A DNA stretch of 64,000 bases from Prorocentrum cordatum (GCA_963575745.1 CAUYUJ010015726.1:345042-409041); one strand, 5' to 3'. Positions 38,884 to 50,297 are shown, numbered from the stretch's first letter. Numbers and translations are program-made. The notes: generated by a model not told the origin, from the letters alone.

Positions 38884-39056
38884 GCGCCATAAGCATAAAC
38901 TTGTGGCGCTCCGCGCGGATTTCTCGGATCCGCGCTGGGGCCCCCCGGCGGCGTCTCCGGCTCCGCCCCTGGCGCGCTCCGCGCGCCAGGGAGGGGGGGG
39001 TCCAGCGCAGATCCAAGAACTCCGCGCGGAGCGCGAAAAGTTTATGCTTATGGCGC
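38884..39056. mobile_element. 173-bp foldback element, copy with intact arms
   Basis: The terminal 17-mers GCGCCATAAGCATAAAC (38884-38900) and GTTTATGCTTATGGCGC (39040-39056) are perfect complements. Symmetry continues through CTCCGCGCGGA and GGATCCGCGCTGG to about 55 bp per arm. The centre holds an independent stem, CCCTGGCGCG-CTCCG-CGCGCCAGGG. It has the same length and plan as the element at 56789. No coding capacity. Confidence 0.85.
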
Positions 39057-39750
39057 ATTCTCTTATTCTACGACATGGGTACGGAAAGACTTTGTTTGTG
39101 TGGCCGCCTGGTCCGAGTTTGTCCCCGTCCTGGCTGCGTCTTATTCGGAGGTCTGGGTCGGGGCCAGGCTGGCCGCGGGCGCGCCTCCTTGGCCCCGAGC
39201 TGCAGGGCGAGCGGCGGGCGCTGCTGCTGGAGGCCCGCAGCAGGGGCGCGCGCGGGCCCGCCGGCCGGCGGCGGCGGCGCACCCCTCGGCTGCCAGAGGG
39301 TCTCGGCACGATCGGAATGGGTACGGAAAGAACGGGTACGAAGATCGGGCCGAACGAAAGGGGGGGAAAGGGAAAGGGGGGCTACGAAATCTGCTGCATA
39401 CGGCTGGTTTCGGCCGCGCCGCCGGGCCCATTCCTCGATGCATGGGCGCCTCCCGGCGCCGGGAGGCGCTGGGAAAATCAACTACGCGACCTGATTCTCC
39501 ACCATACCCTTTGCTATCCCCCCCTTTCTTTCCCCCCGAGAAGACCGCCAACATGTTCTGGTCGCCTGGAACAGAGTCGGGGAAACGTGAGACTCGAGTA
39601 AGCCAGAACTCGGGTTCGCCGACGTTTTTTGATGAGCGCGTCCTGGATTTTGACGGTCCAGTTTTCAGTCTTCGTGGGAGATTTGCAGCGGGAGCTCGCT
39701 TCAAATTTCAGATTGGGTCTCATCATTTTTATGGTGGCCCCGCCAGGCTA
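39057..39750. other. Intergenic, no gene accepted
   Basis: GC-rich and open in several frames at 39100-39300; GGTACGGAAAGA appears twice (39079, 39321). A G/A-rich run lies at 39350-39380. No motif. Confidence 0.35.
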
Positions 39751-40590
39751 ACCCGTGTCCCCCAGACCCGAGTCTGACGTCTCCCCGACAGGACCCGCAG
39801 TCGGCGTCGCCGCGGACGTTGGCCAGCTTGAGAACAGAAGGCCGCCTGCCCACCAGCGACCGCTGTCGGTTTGGGACGACATGTGCCGTCAGACATCGTA
39901 CCCTTTTTGCCGAACCAACCTCAGGGGTCCAGAGTGGCTGGCTGCCCAGAATCCGCGGTTACTCTTTGTGGGTCTCGTGATCCTGCCGGGACGCTTGGCC
40001 TAGAGCTGCGGCCGCTTGAGCCGATTGACATTGAGGCTGCGAGGGGCTCGAGAAGACCATGATTAGCCAGCCAGCCAAACCAAATGCCAAGAGCGCGGCT
40101 CCTGGCGGGGTTCCAGAGTGACACGCACAAGCACGATGGGTGTTGCTGTGGCCAGTCCACTTCGACCTGCGCTACGAGAGCTGGACGATCGAGACCGGCG
40201 ACGGGGACATATACATGGAGACCTTGCGAGACAAGATGTGGATGTACGATTTGCTCCAAAGGCGGCAGGCCAGCCGGACTCGACGGTACGGTGGTGAAGT
40301 CCGTCACGGCCTGGAGCGCGAGCGAGAAGCTGGCGCGCCTGCTGGAAGGCCGCGACGGAGCTAGGCGGAAGCGTGAGAAGCGAGGACTGGGCGAGGAGCC
40401 GACCACATCCTTGGTCATGGCAGTCGCGCGAGCTGCCCGTGGAGGACAGCGCCGTCCGGGCGCGCCAGAATATCGCCAGGAAAGGAGTGATCCCAGAGGT
40501 GCGCGCTGATGTCGTGGCGTCGATTATCGACGAGCTGAGAGCTGGCGGGGCCAATTCGATTTCGACCCTACACCGAACTAGCGTTTGAGA
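39751..40590 (+). pseudogene. Possible decayed or multi-exon gene fragments
   Basis: Coding-like segments occur in different plus-strand frames: LSVWDDMCRQTSYPFCRTNL (39865-39925); LLWPVHFDLRYESWTIETGD and MYDLLQRRQA (40140-40275); VVKSVTAWSASEKLARLLEG (40290-40350); and ARQNIARKGVIPEVRADVVA plus SIIDELRAGGANSIS (40460-40570). Each looks protein-like with GC-rich third positions, but the frames do not connect without splicing or frameshifts. I recognise no domain. It is either a gene with small introns or a decayed copy. Confidence 0.3.
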
Positions 40591-42240
40591 GCAGCCGCAG
40601 GGCTTGCGCACAGCTGGCGACGAGGCCCCAGCGCATCGGCCTTGCTCGGCTGAGTCGCACGCGCGGCGGTGCCCAGCAGCGCGCTGGACTGCCCAGCCGC
40701 GAAGCGAGCTTTCCGGGCGCCGCCGAGCGGGAGAGGCCCGGAGACGAAGAGGGGGCGATTTGCTCGAGGGCGAGCGACGCGAGGAATTCTTCCCATCGGC
40801 TGAACTTCGCAGAGGGCACCCGCCAGCAAGAGCACCTTGCGCACCCTGGAGCTCGGGGGCCCGAGCTGGAGCTGCTGCACTTCGGTGGAAGGGGTCTCCA
40901 GAAGGGCGCGCTGCCGCGCCGTCTGGCGCAGTCGCCACCCGTGGGATGGCCCTGGGGCCTCATCGCACAGAGCGCGCCAATGCTTATGCGATAGACGAAG
41001 TAGCCGACGGGCGCGCAGCTGCTGAAGGCTCCGAAGCACCCCCGTTATCATGAGGCGCCTCCAGTGAGTCACAGGGCACGCGCTGATGCGCGGACAATGT
41101 GGGAACCTCGGCAGACGGCGAGGCTCTCGCGCGAGGGGGGGCCGGCCGCCGCGACAGGGCGGCCAAGGGATGAGCAGCCAGCGGCCCACGAGACGGACGC
41201 GGCCAGCCATGGCGGGGTCGCCCCGGGCGTCGAGATCGACGGCGCGCTTGGACGGACCCGCCGAATCGGCGCCATCGCGGGACTAATGGGGCGCGGCGGT
41301 CGCAGCGGCCAGAGCTCGCGGCGGCGGTGGGTCGCGCGGCGCTCGTCGCCTTGATCCGCGCCGAGTTGCCTGGCTTCGCGCGCGGCGCGCGCGCCCCTTC
41401 GCGAGGGCGCGCCATCTCAGCAGGGCGCCGTTGGGGGGCAACGGCTGGGAGGAGCCGCGGACTCTCGGCGGCGCGGCGATGTCCCTGGAGGCCAGGTGGG
41501 ACGACGGCTGGCCGCCGAGTGCGCGCCAGAGGACGCCTCGCCGCGGGGATCTGGCGTCTCTTACTTCCTGTGACGCGGTCGCCCAGTGACGCGGCGCGCG
41601 CAGGACGAGTTGCCGAGCGGGCCGAGTTTCGCCCGGGTGCCACAGGGGCGCGGGAGAGCGCCTTCGCCGCCGCGGGCTAGGACATTAAGAGAGGACGGGC
41701 ACCTGAACCTCAGGGGCCAGGTCGTCGTCGCCACCAAGTTGGGGCGGCGGGAGCAAGAGGCCGATTCGTCTTGAGCTGCCGGCCCATCTTCTTCACGGGG
41801 CTTCGTGGAAACACATGCAACTTGACAGGTGGGGGCACAGCGGGGACAACGATTTGGAGGCGCGGGCGGTGCCGAAGGGCATCGAACGAATGGCCCAAAG
41901 CTGCCGTGGCCGAGACGCGAGGACGGTGATCCGCGGGGACTGCGCAGCATGGCGCTAACGCTATGCTGCTGAGCCTGACCAGGAGGGTCGGTTCGTTGAC
42001 GCCGGCAAAGGGCCTGCTCCGCATGACGCCAGCCTGCGCCAGAGCTGAACGGCAGCGACAAGGGAAGCAGCGCGTTTGAGAAGGGTCGCGCTGAAAACGA
42101 AGACGTCGCTCTCCTCGCGCCCCCTCATCCTTCGCGAGACCACCGCGTGAAGGGGTGGAAAGGATCCGACTGTCTCTGGAGGGAATATATGTGGTGAAGG
42201 TGAGGGCCTTGACCATGGGCCCGTGGCGCCCCCTATAGCA
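40591..42240. other. GC-rich intergenic segment, no gene accepted
   Basis: Very GC-rich DNA (GGCGCGCGC words) with long open frames on both strands, as expected from composition. None has a recognisable domain; the minus frame around 40600-41100 (RLMITGVLRSLQQLRARRLL) is the most protein-like but unsupported. Confidence 0.3.
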
Positions 42241-42289
42241 CCGCAAGGTGCAGCGGCTGCGGCGGGGACAACGGCGACAACGTCGGCCC

Positions 42290-42625
42290 GCCACCGTCGT
42301 TGCCGGAGTCGTCCTTCGTCGTCGCCGCCGTCATCCGTCGTCGCCAGGCGCACGGCGGACTGAAACCAGCTCCACGATGGCCCCCCGACGCCCATCCCGG
42401 CTGGCCGCTTCGGGCCGCGCACTGGCCGCACCAACAAGGGTTTTCGGAGACACCCCAGCGTTTCCGAAGACCAAGACGACGACGCGGAAGACGATGACGG
42501 CACGGACGACGACGACGACGACGACGATGACGACGACGTCGACGACGACGACGACGACAACGACAATGACGACGGAGGACGGCGACGACGACACGGACGG
42601 CTGCGACGACGACGGCGACGACACG

Positions 42626-42707
<82 letters not shown>

Positions 42708-43074
42708 GCGGCGGCGGCGACGATGGTGGCAGTGGCGGCGACGGCGTCGGCGTCGGCGACGGCGACGGCGACGGCGGCGGCGGCGGCTGTGGCAGCGACG
42801 GCGGCGCCATCGTCGTCGTTGCTGACGTCGCCGCCATCGTCGTTCGTCGTCGCCACCCTCGTCGTTCGTCGTCGCCGTCACCCGCCGCTCGTCGGACTGG
42901 AACCAGCTCCACGATGTGCCCCCAGACCCGGCGCCAATCTTGGCAGGCCCCCTCGAGCCGCGAATTGGCCGCACAAGCGCGGGCCTTCGGACACACCACA
43001 GAGTTTCCAAAGCCCAAGACGATGACGGCACGGACGACGACGACGACGACGACGTCGAAAACGACAACGACGAG

Positions 43075-43161
<87 letters not shown>

Positions 43162-43165
43162 CGCG

Positions 43166-43207
<42 letters not shown>

Positions 43208-43570
43208 GCGACGGCGGCGGCGGCGGCGGCGACTGCGGCGGCGGCTGCTGTCGCCGCCGCCGTCGTCGTCGTTGCTGTCGCCGCTGCCGCTGCCGCCGCC
43301 GCCGTCGAGGTCGTCGTCGTCGTCGTCGACGCCGCCGCCGCCACCGCCGTCGTCGTTGTCGTCGTCGTCGTCGTCGTCGCGGTCGTCCGTGCGTGCTGTC
43401 GTCGTCACCGTCCTCCGTGTCGTCGTCACCGTCCTCCGTCGTCGTTGTCGTCGCCGCCGCCGCCGCCCCCTCTGCCGCCGCCGCCGTCTTCGTCGTCGTC
43501 GTCGTCCGTGCCGTGTTCGTCGTCGCCCTTCGTGTCGTCGTCGCCGTCCTCCGTCTCGCCATCGTCATCG
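42290..43570 (+). repeat. GAC/GTC arrays in a ~535-bp tandem duplication
   Basis: Two units each contain a short GTCGTC block, a conserved spacer (CCAGCTCCACGATG at 42368 and 42903; TTGGCCGCAC; GTTTCC(G/A)AAG), then (GAC)n of ~200-230 bp and GGCGACGGCGGC. The second unit ends in a long (GTC)n tract (43250-43570). Asp/Thr/Arg/Ser/Val frames of up to 535 residues are translated triplet repeat. Confidence 0.92.
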
Positions 43571-43579
43571 TCGTCGTTT

Positions 43580-43605
43580 TCCGCCCTCACCCTCGTCGCT
43601 GCCCT

Positions 43606-43637
<32 letters not shown>

Positions 43638-43800
43638 CTGCCCTCGTCGTCGCTGTCGGCCTGGCAACGGCGGCGCCAAGCGCCCCCCGGGGGCCAGGAC
43701 GCGCAGCTGGCGGCGCAGGCGCTGCTCCGGGCCGCGGGCGCGGCCGGGGGCGCCGGGGCGCCCGCGCCGCCGCTGGAGGCAGGGCCGCGTTTAAATCGGG
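43580..43800 (+). other. GC-rich segment, coding not established
   Basis: The plus frame contains GGQDAQLAAQALLRAAGAAG, which is protein-like but is flanked by repeat and has no support for ends or domain. Confidence 0.2.
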
Positions 43801-44000
43801 CCTGTCCCTCTACGGGAGGAAAATTCAAAAATAGTTTTAAAATAGTCGGGGGACGATTGTTTGATTATTGTTTGGCTATTTTGGTGCATTTTGGGGGTAT
43901 TATTGGTTTTTCCCCTAAAATCCGCCTGTAGGGGGACATGCCCGACCTAAGTCTATTCATGCCCACTGCTCCCTGGCCAGGCCCATCCTGAACCCATCCA

Positions 44001-44239
44001 GGCCGCCTCCCATGTGGGATCCGAGTAATTAGATGGGGCCGGAGGATCGCGACGCATCGCCGATGCATCGACGATGCGGCTCGATGTGGAGCCCGTGTTT
44101 CCCCGGGCCGACGTCGACGATGCATCGCCGACGTCGCCGATGCGTCGCCGCTGCATCGCCGATTCATCGGCGACGTATCGGCGATGCGGCGCGATCCGTC
44201 GACCCCATCTACTCGGACCCTATCTAAGAGGCCTCTAAC
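44001..44239 (+). mobile_element. GCATCG-rich element, copy 3, with terminal inverted repeats
   Basis: The left end GGATCCGAGTAATTAGATGGGG..GGATCGCGACGCATCGCC pairs with the right end GGCGATGCGGCGCGATCC..CCCCATCTACTCGGACCC, giving TIRs of ~45 bp with small indels. The interior has GGCTCGATGTGGAGCCCGTG and dense GCATCG/CGATGC words, giving further hairpins. At 239 bp it is the most complete of three copies and is MITE-like in plan. Confidence 0.8.
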
Positions 44240-44392
44240 CCAGCAGCAGTGCGGTCTGATACCACAAGGTTTTGGGATCCCGAAGGCAAGCGCTGCTCCC
44301 GGCGGGACGATCAAGGGCATCCTCAGCAGGAGCCCCATGTCGGAAGGCAGTCCAGGGCCCGAGGGTATTTTGATATTGTCTATCCAGGTGTT

Positions 44393-44476
44393 TTCCCCAT
44401 ATCCTAAGATAGGGTTCTTGTTCCCCATATCCTAAGATGGGGTTCTTGTTCCCCATATCCTAAGATGGGGTTCTTG
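44393..44476 (+). repeat. 27-bp CCCCATATCCTAAGATRGGG tandem repeat, 3 copies
   Basis: Three near-identical units of TTCCCCATATCCTAAGATGG + GGTTCTTG abut the start of the 2 kb higher-order repeat. Confidence 0.9.
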
Positions 44477-46499
44477 TTATTACTTGGACGCCTCCTACTC
44501 CTCCTCCTTCCTCCTCCTCTTTCCTCCTCCCCTCCTCCTCTTTCCTCATACTCAGACCTACTCATACTCAGACTTACTCATGCTCAGACTTACTCATACT
44601 CAGACCTACTCATACTCAGACTTACTCACACTCAGACATACTCATACACAGACTTACTCATACACAGACTTACTCACACCCAGACGTACTCATACACAGA
44701 CTTACTCATACCCAGACTTACACATACACAGTATTACTCATACTCAGACTTACTCATACCCAGACGTACACATAAACAGACTTTCTCACGCTTGGAGAGC
44801 AGATTGTGAGGATGTCTCAGGCGGGGCGCTGGTTTCAGCACCCCTAAGGGGAGCCGCCAGGGGTGTTTGCACGGGCTCGTTCGCGGCCATTTTGTGGGGA
44901 TGTCTCAGGCGGTTTGCTTGTTTCTGGGCCCAACATCCTTCGCTTTCGGAACAGATTTGGAGGATGTCTCGAGCGAGGCGCTCATTTCAGCACCCCTAAG
45001 GGGAGCCGCCAGGGGTGGTTGCACGGGCTCGTTCGCGGCCATTTTGTGGGGATGTCTCAGGCGGTTTGCCTGTTTCTGGGCCCAACATCCTTCGCTTTCG
45101 GAGCAGATTTGGAGGATGTCTCGAGCGAGGCGCTCATTTCAGCACCCCTAAGGGGAGCCGCCAGGGGTGGTTGCACGGGCTCGTTCGCGGCCATTTTGTG
45201 GGGATGTCTCAGGCGGTTTGCTTGTTTCTGTGCCCAACACCCTTCGCTTTCGGAGCAGATTTGGAGGATGTCTCGAGCGAGGCGCTCATTTCAGCACCCC
45301 TAAGGGGAGCCGCCAGGGGTGGTTGCACGGGCTCGTTCGCGGCCATTTTGTGGGGATGTCTCAGGCGGTTTGCTTGTTTCTGGGCCCAACATCCTTCGCT
45401 TTCGGAGCAGATTTGGAGGATGTCTCGAGCGAGGCGCTCATTTCAGCACCCCTAAGGGGAGCCGCCAGGGGTGTTTGCACGGGCTCGTTCGCGGCCATTT
45501 TGTGGGGATGTCTCAGGCGGTTTGCTTGTTTCTGGGCCCAACATCCTTCGCTTTCGGAGCAGATTTGGAGGATGTCTCGAGCGAGGCGCTCATTTTCACC
45601 CCCCAGGTGGGCCAGATTTTGAGGATGTCTCGATCGGTTTGCTTGTTTTGGTGGCCAGGCTCGTGGGCGCAGATTCTTCTCAGGATGCCACAGGAGGCTC
45701 CAACAGGCTCCAGGAGGCCCCAGGAGACCACATGAGGTCCCAGGAGGCATCAGGAGGCCACAGAAAGACTCAAGAGGCCACAGGATGTCCCAAGAGGCTC
45801 CAGGAGGCCCCAGGAAGCTCCAGAAGGCCTCAGGAAACCACAGGAGGCCCCAGGAGGCAACAGGAAGCGCCAGGAGGCCTCGGAAGGCAACAGGAGGCCC
45901 CGAGAGGCCCCAGGAGCAGGAGGCCTCAGAAGGCAACAGGAGTGGCTCCAATCCCATGTGTTTTACGTATGCTCCTATCGATTGGGCCTCACCTGGAGCA
46001 CGATTCTTTGATGTTCTACGTATGTTTCTATAGATGGTCCTTCTCCTGTGTACACAATCCTACATGTTTTACTCATGTTCCTATGTATTGGGCCTCTCCT
46101 GGGGCACGAGTCCTTGGTGTTTTACGCGTGTTCCTATAGATTGCCCTTCTCCTGTGGCTCTAATCCGCAATGTTTTATGTACGTCTGTTGCTATAGATTG
46201 CGCCTCTCCTGGGGCACGAAACCTTCCTAGGAGGTCCCAGGAGGTCCCAAGAGGCTCCTGGAGACCCCAGGAAGCCCCAGTAGGTTTCAGGAGGCCCCAG
46301 GAGGCCCCAGGCTCATGCACAGAGACGCGCTCGTACTACTGAGGCTCATTCACACTCCAATTCATTCGCAGTTAGATTGATGTCCAGACCGTCACAACTG
46401 AAGCCCGTTAATATTCGAAAGCTCTTGCGCCTAGACATTCACGGCGGACAGGTCCATGCGAGTAGATGCACATATGGGGAGCTCCACGCAGTGAATAAT
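44477..46499 (+). repeat. Higher-order repeat, copy I (~2.02 kb)
   Basis: Order: TTATTACTTGGACGCCTCC and a CTC tract; a TACTCATACTCAGACT array (44545-44790); 152-bp satellite (44806-45592); CAGGAGGCCCC array (45660-45945); a ~55-60-bp repeat TGTTTTACGTATG..CTAT (45957-46215); a second CAGGAGGCCC patch; and a closing segment TTGATGTCCAGACCGTCAC..GCAGTGAATAATTATT. Copy II follows directly and is nearly identical from ~45600 on. Confidence 0.9.
44806..45592 (+). repeat. 152-bp satellite, array 1 (~5 units)
   Basis: GGATGTCTCAGGCGGTTTGC recurs at exactly 152-bp steps (44898, 45050, 45202 and onward). Units also carry CAACATCCTTCGCTTTCGGA, GCACCCCTAAGGGGAGCCGC and GCACGGGCTCGTTCGCGGCC. CCCCTAAGGGG is a palindrome. 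Each unit holds one stop (the TAA in CCCCTAAGG), which is met only every third unit in any one frame, hence the repeated 146-codon frames. Confidence 0.95.
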
Positions 46500-48811
46500 T
46501 ATTACTTGGACGCCTCCTACTCCTCCTCCTTCCTCCTCCTCTTTTCTCCTCCCCTCCTGTCGGGCTTACTCATACTCAGACTTGCTCATACACAGACTTA
46601 CTCATACTCAGACTTACTCATACTCAGACCTACTCATACTCAGACTTACTCACACTCAGACATACTCATACACAGACTTACTCATACACAGACTTACTCA
46701 CACCCAGCCGTACTCATACACAGACTCACTCATACCCAGACTTACTCATACACAGTATTAGTCATACTCAGACTTACTCATACCCAGACGTACACATACA
46801 CAGACTTTCTCATACACAGACCTACTCATACCCAGACTTACTCATACACAGACTTACTCATACACAGACTTACTCATACTCAGCACCCCTAAGGGGAGCC
46901 GCCAGGGGTGGTTGCACGGGCTCGTTCGCGGCCATTTTGTGGGGATGTCTCAGGCGGTTTGCCTGTTTCTGTGCCCAACATCCTTCGCTTTCGGAGCAGA
47001 TTTGGAGGATGTCTCGAGCGAGGCGCTCATTTCAGCACCCCTAAGGGGAGCCGCCAGGGGTGGTTGCACGGGCTCGTTCGCGGCCATTTTGTGGGGATGT
47101 CTCAGGCGGTTTGCCTGTTTCTGTGCCCAACATCCTTCGCTTTCGGAGCAGATTTGGAGGATGTCTCGAGCGAGGCGCTCATTTCAGCACCCCTAAGGGG
47201 AGCCGCCAGGGGTGGTTGCACGGGCTCGTTCGCGGCCATTTTGTGGGGATGTCTCAGGCGGTTTGCTTGTTTCTGGGCCCAACATCCTCGCTTTGCCCAA
47301 CATCCTTCGCTTTCGGAGCAGATTTGGAGGATGTCTCGAGCGAGGCGCTCATTTCAGCACCCCTAAGGGGAGCCGCCAGGGGTGGTTGCACGGGCTCGTT
47401 CGCGGCCATTTTGTGGGGATGTCTCAGGCGGTTTGCTTGTTTCTGTGCCCAACATCCTTCGCTTTCGGAGCAGATTTGGAGGATGTCTCGAGCGAGGCGC
47501 TCATTTCAGCACCCCTAAGGGGAGCCGCCAGGGGTGGTTGCACGGGCTCGTTCGCGGCCATTGTGTGGGGATGTCTCAGGCGGTTTGCCTGTTTCTGGGC
47601 CCAACATCCGTCGCTTTCGGAGCAGATCCGGAGGATGTCTCGAGCGAGGCGCTCATTTCAGCACCCCTAAGGGGAGCCGCCAGGGGTGGTTGCACGGGCT
47701 CGGTCGCGGCCATTTTGTGGGGATGTCTCAGGCGGTTTGCCTGTTTCTGTATTTCAGCACCCCTAAGGGGAGCCGCCAGGGGTGGTTGCACGGGCTCGTT
47801 CGCGGCCATTTTGTGGGGATCTCAGGCGGTTTGCTTGTTTCTGGGCTCAACATCCTTCGCTTTCGGAGCAGATTTGGAGGATGTCTCGGGCGAGGCGCTC
47901 CTTTTCACCCCCCAGGTGGGCCAGATTTTGAGGATGTCTCGATCGGTTTGCTTGTTTTGGTGGCCAGGCTCGTGGGCGCAGATTCTTCTCAGGATGCCAC
48001 AGGGGCTCCAACAGGCTCCAGGAGGCACCAGGAGACCACATGAGGACCCAGGAGGCATCAGGAGGCGACAGAAAGACTCAAGAGGCCACAGGATGTCCCA
48101 AGAGGCTCCAGGAGGCCCCAGGAAGCTCCAGAAGGCCTCAGGAAACCACCGGAGGCCCCAGGAGGCAACAGGAAGCGCCAGGAGGCCTCGGAAGGCAACA
48201 GGAGGCCCCGAGAGGCCCCAGGAGCAGGAGGCCTCAGAAGGCAACAGGAGTGGCTCCAATCCCATGTGTTTTACGTATGCTCCTATCGATTGGGCCTCAC
48301 CTGGAGCACGATTCTTTGATGTTCTACGTATGTTTCTATAGATGGTCCTTCTCCTGTGTACACAATCCTAAATGTTTTACTCATGTTCCTATGTATTGGG
48401 CCTCTCCTGGGGCACGAGTCCTTGGTGTTTTACGCGTGTTCCTATAGATTGCCCTTCTCCTGTGGCTCTAATCCGCAATGTTTTATGTACGTCTGTTGCT
48501 ATAGATTGCGCCTCTCCTGGGGCACGAAACCTTCCTAGGAGGTCCCAGGAGGTCCCAAGAGGCTCCTGGAGACCCCAGGAAGCCCCAGTAGGTTTCAGGA
48601 GGCCCCAGGAGGCCCCAGGCTCATGCACAGAGACGCGCTCGTACTACTGAGGCTCATTCACACTCCAATTCATTCGCAGTTAGATTGATGTCCAGACCGT
48701 CACAACTGAAGCCCGTTAATATTCGAAAGCTCTTGCGCCTAGACATTCACGGCGGACAGGTCCATGCGAGTAGATGCACATATGGGGAGCTCCACGCAGT
48801 GAATAATTATT
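46500..48811 (+). repeat. Higher-order repeat, copy II (~2.31 kb)
   Basis: Same order as copy I: TACTCATACTCAGAC array 46565-46880; 152-bp satellite 46880-47908 (six to seven units); CAGGAGGCCCC array 47965-48250; TGTTTTAC repeat 48262-48520; closing segment to 48811. From ~47908 it matches copy I with only scattered substitutions. Confidence 0.9.
46880..47908 (+). repeat. 152-bp satellite, array 2 (~6.5 units)
   Basis: Same unit as array 1. One unit has an 18-bp insertion duplicating CTCGCTTTGCCCAACATC (~47288), another is truncated to the CAGCACCCC half (~47755), and small deletions occur (~47820). Confidence 0.95.
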
Positions 48812-49990
48812 ATTCGGACGCCGCCGACTCCAGGGAGAACATACCTACACATACACAGGCTTACTCATACTCAGACCTACTCATACCCATACCTTCTCAT
48901 GGTCTGATTTACTCAACACACAGCATGCAGGCCTACCTACTCATACTCAGACTTACTCATGCTGGGACTCCTCCATACCCAGACTTACTCATACCCAGAC
49001 TCGTTCCCAGACATGCTCATTCACAGACTTTTTCATACTCAGACCTACACATACTCAGACCTTCTCATAGTCTCAGTTACTCAACGCACGGACTGAGACC
49101 TACTCGTAGCAGACTTAGTCATACTCAGACTCGGAAGGGGAGCCGCCAGGGGTGTTTTCACAGGCCCGTTCGCGGCCAGTTTGTGGGGATGTCTCAGGCG
49201 GTTTGCTCGTTTTCATGCCCAACATCCTTGGCTTTCAGAGCAGATTGTGAGGATGTCTCAGGCGGGGCGCTGGTTTCAGCACCCCTAAGGAGAGCCGCCA
49301 GGGGTGTCTTCACGGGTCCGTTCGCGGCCAGTTTGTCGGGATGTCTCAGGCGGTTTGCTCGTTGTCATGCCCAACATCCTTGGCTTTCAGAACAGATTGT
49401 AAGGAATGTCTCAGGCGGGGCGCTGGTTCCAGCACCCCTACGGGGAGCCGCCAGGCCAGAGGTGTTTTCACGGGCCCGTTCGCGGCCAGTTTGTTGGGAT
49501 GTCTCAGGCGGTTTGCTCGTTTTCATGCCCAACATCCTTGGCTGTCAGAGCAGATTGTGAGGATGTCTCAAGCGGGGCGCTGGTTTCAGCCCCCCCAAAG
49601 GGAGCCGCCAGGCCAGGGGTGTTTTCACGGGCCCGTTCGCGGCAAGTTTGTCGGAACGTCTCAAGCGGTTTGCTCGTTTTCATGCCCAACATCCTTGGCT
49701 GTCAAAGCAGATTGTGAGAAATGTCTCACGCGGGGCGCTGGTTTCAGCACCCCTAAGGGGAGCCGCCAAGGGAGTCTTCACGGGCCCGTTCGCGGTCAGT
49801 CTGTGGGGATGTCTCAGGCGGTTTGCTCGTTTTCATGCCCAACATCCTTGGCTTTCAGAGCAGATGTTGAAGATGTCTCAGGCGGGGCGCTGGTTTCAGC
49901 ATCCCTAAGGAGAGCCGCCAAGGGGTAGGACACGGGCCCGTTCGCGGCCATTTTGCGAGGATGTCTCAGGCGGTTTGCTCGTTTTCATGC
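48812..49990 (+). repeat. Higher-order repeat, copy III (diverged, partial)
   Basis: Starts TTATTATTCGGACGCCGCCG, then a degenerate CATACTCAGAC array to ~49130, then a diverged satellite (49136-49985, ~5.5 units of 147-165 bp). In it GGCTTTCAGAGCAGATTGTG replaces GCTTTCGGAGCAGATTTGG, and TTTTCACGGGCCCGTTCGCG replaces TTGCACGGGCTCGTTCGCG. The CAGGAGG and TGTTTTAC blocks are absent. Confidence 0.85.
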
Positions 49991-49995
49991 TGCGA

Positions 49996-50190
49996 GGAAG
50001 GAGATGAGGCGTGCTGCTCCCTTGGGTCGTGCTCCGGCACGTACCCTCTGGGGCGCACGGAGGAAGGAGTCGAGGCGTGCTGATCCCTTGGGTCGTGCTC
50101 TGGCACGTACCCTCTGGGACGCACGGAGGAATGAGTCGAGGCGTGCTGGTCCCTTGGGTCGTGCTCTGGCACGTACCCTCTGGCTGACCA
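49996..50190. repeat. 66-bp tandem repeat, 3 units
   Basis: GTGCTG(C/A/G)TCCCTTGGGTCG recurs at 50011, 50077 and 50143. Because 66 is a multiple of 3, a 22-residue repeat is open on the minus strand (RGYVPEHDPRDQHASTHSSV). Three copies with mostly synonymous-looking changes are too few to argue selection. Confidence 0.9.
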
Positions 50191-50297
50191 AGAGTCCGAC
50201 ATGGCACAGCTGGCAGATATGAGGTCACAGACGTAGTGATTCGCGTCGTGCCTCTGGCCCTTCGCCCCGCTGCCAAGTGCAGAAGACTTCTTTTTGC

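Noticed and set aside
37826-39601. 591-codon frame with poly-His
   Set aside because: Its core is the ATC microsatellite and the rest is GC-rich openness; no motif outside the repeat.
41961-43834. Frames of more than 500 codons rich in Asp, Thr, Ser, Arg or Val
   Set aside because: All come from GAC/GTC triplets, which are stop-free in every frame.
44863-47670. Overlapping 146-319 aa frames
   Set aside because: Explained by the 152-bp satellite meeting a stop only every third unit; unit indels are not kept in multiples of 3.
49996-50190. CRISPR-like array
   Set aside because: Units are contiguous tandem repeats without distinct spacers, there are no cas genes, and the context is eukaryotic. 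The same holds for the other tandem arrays.
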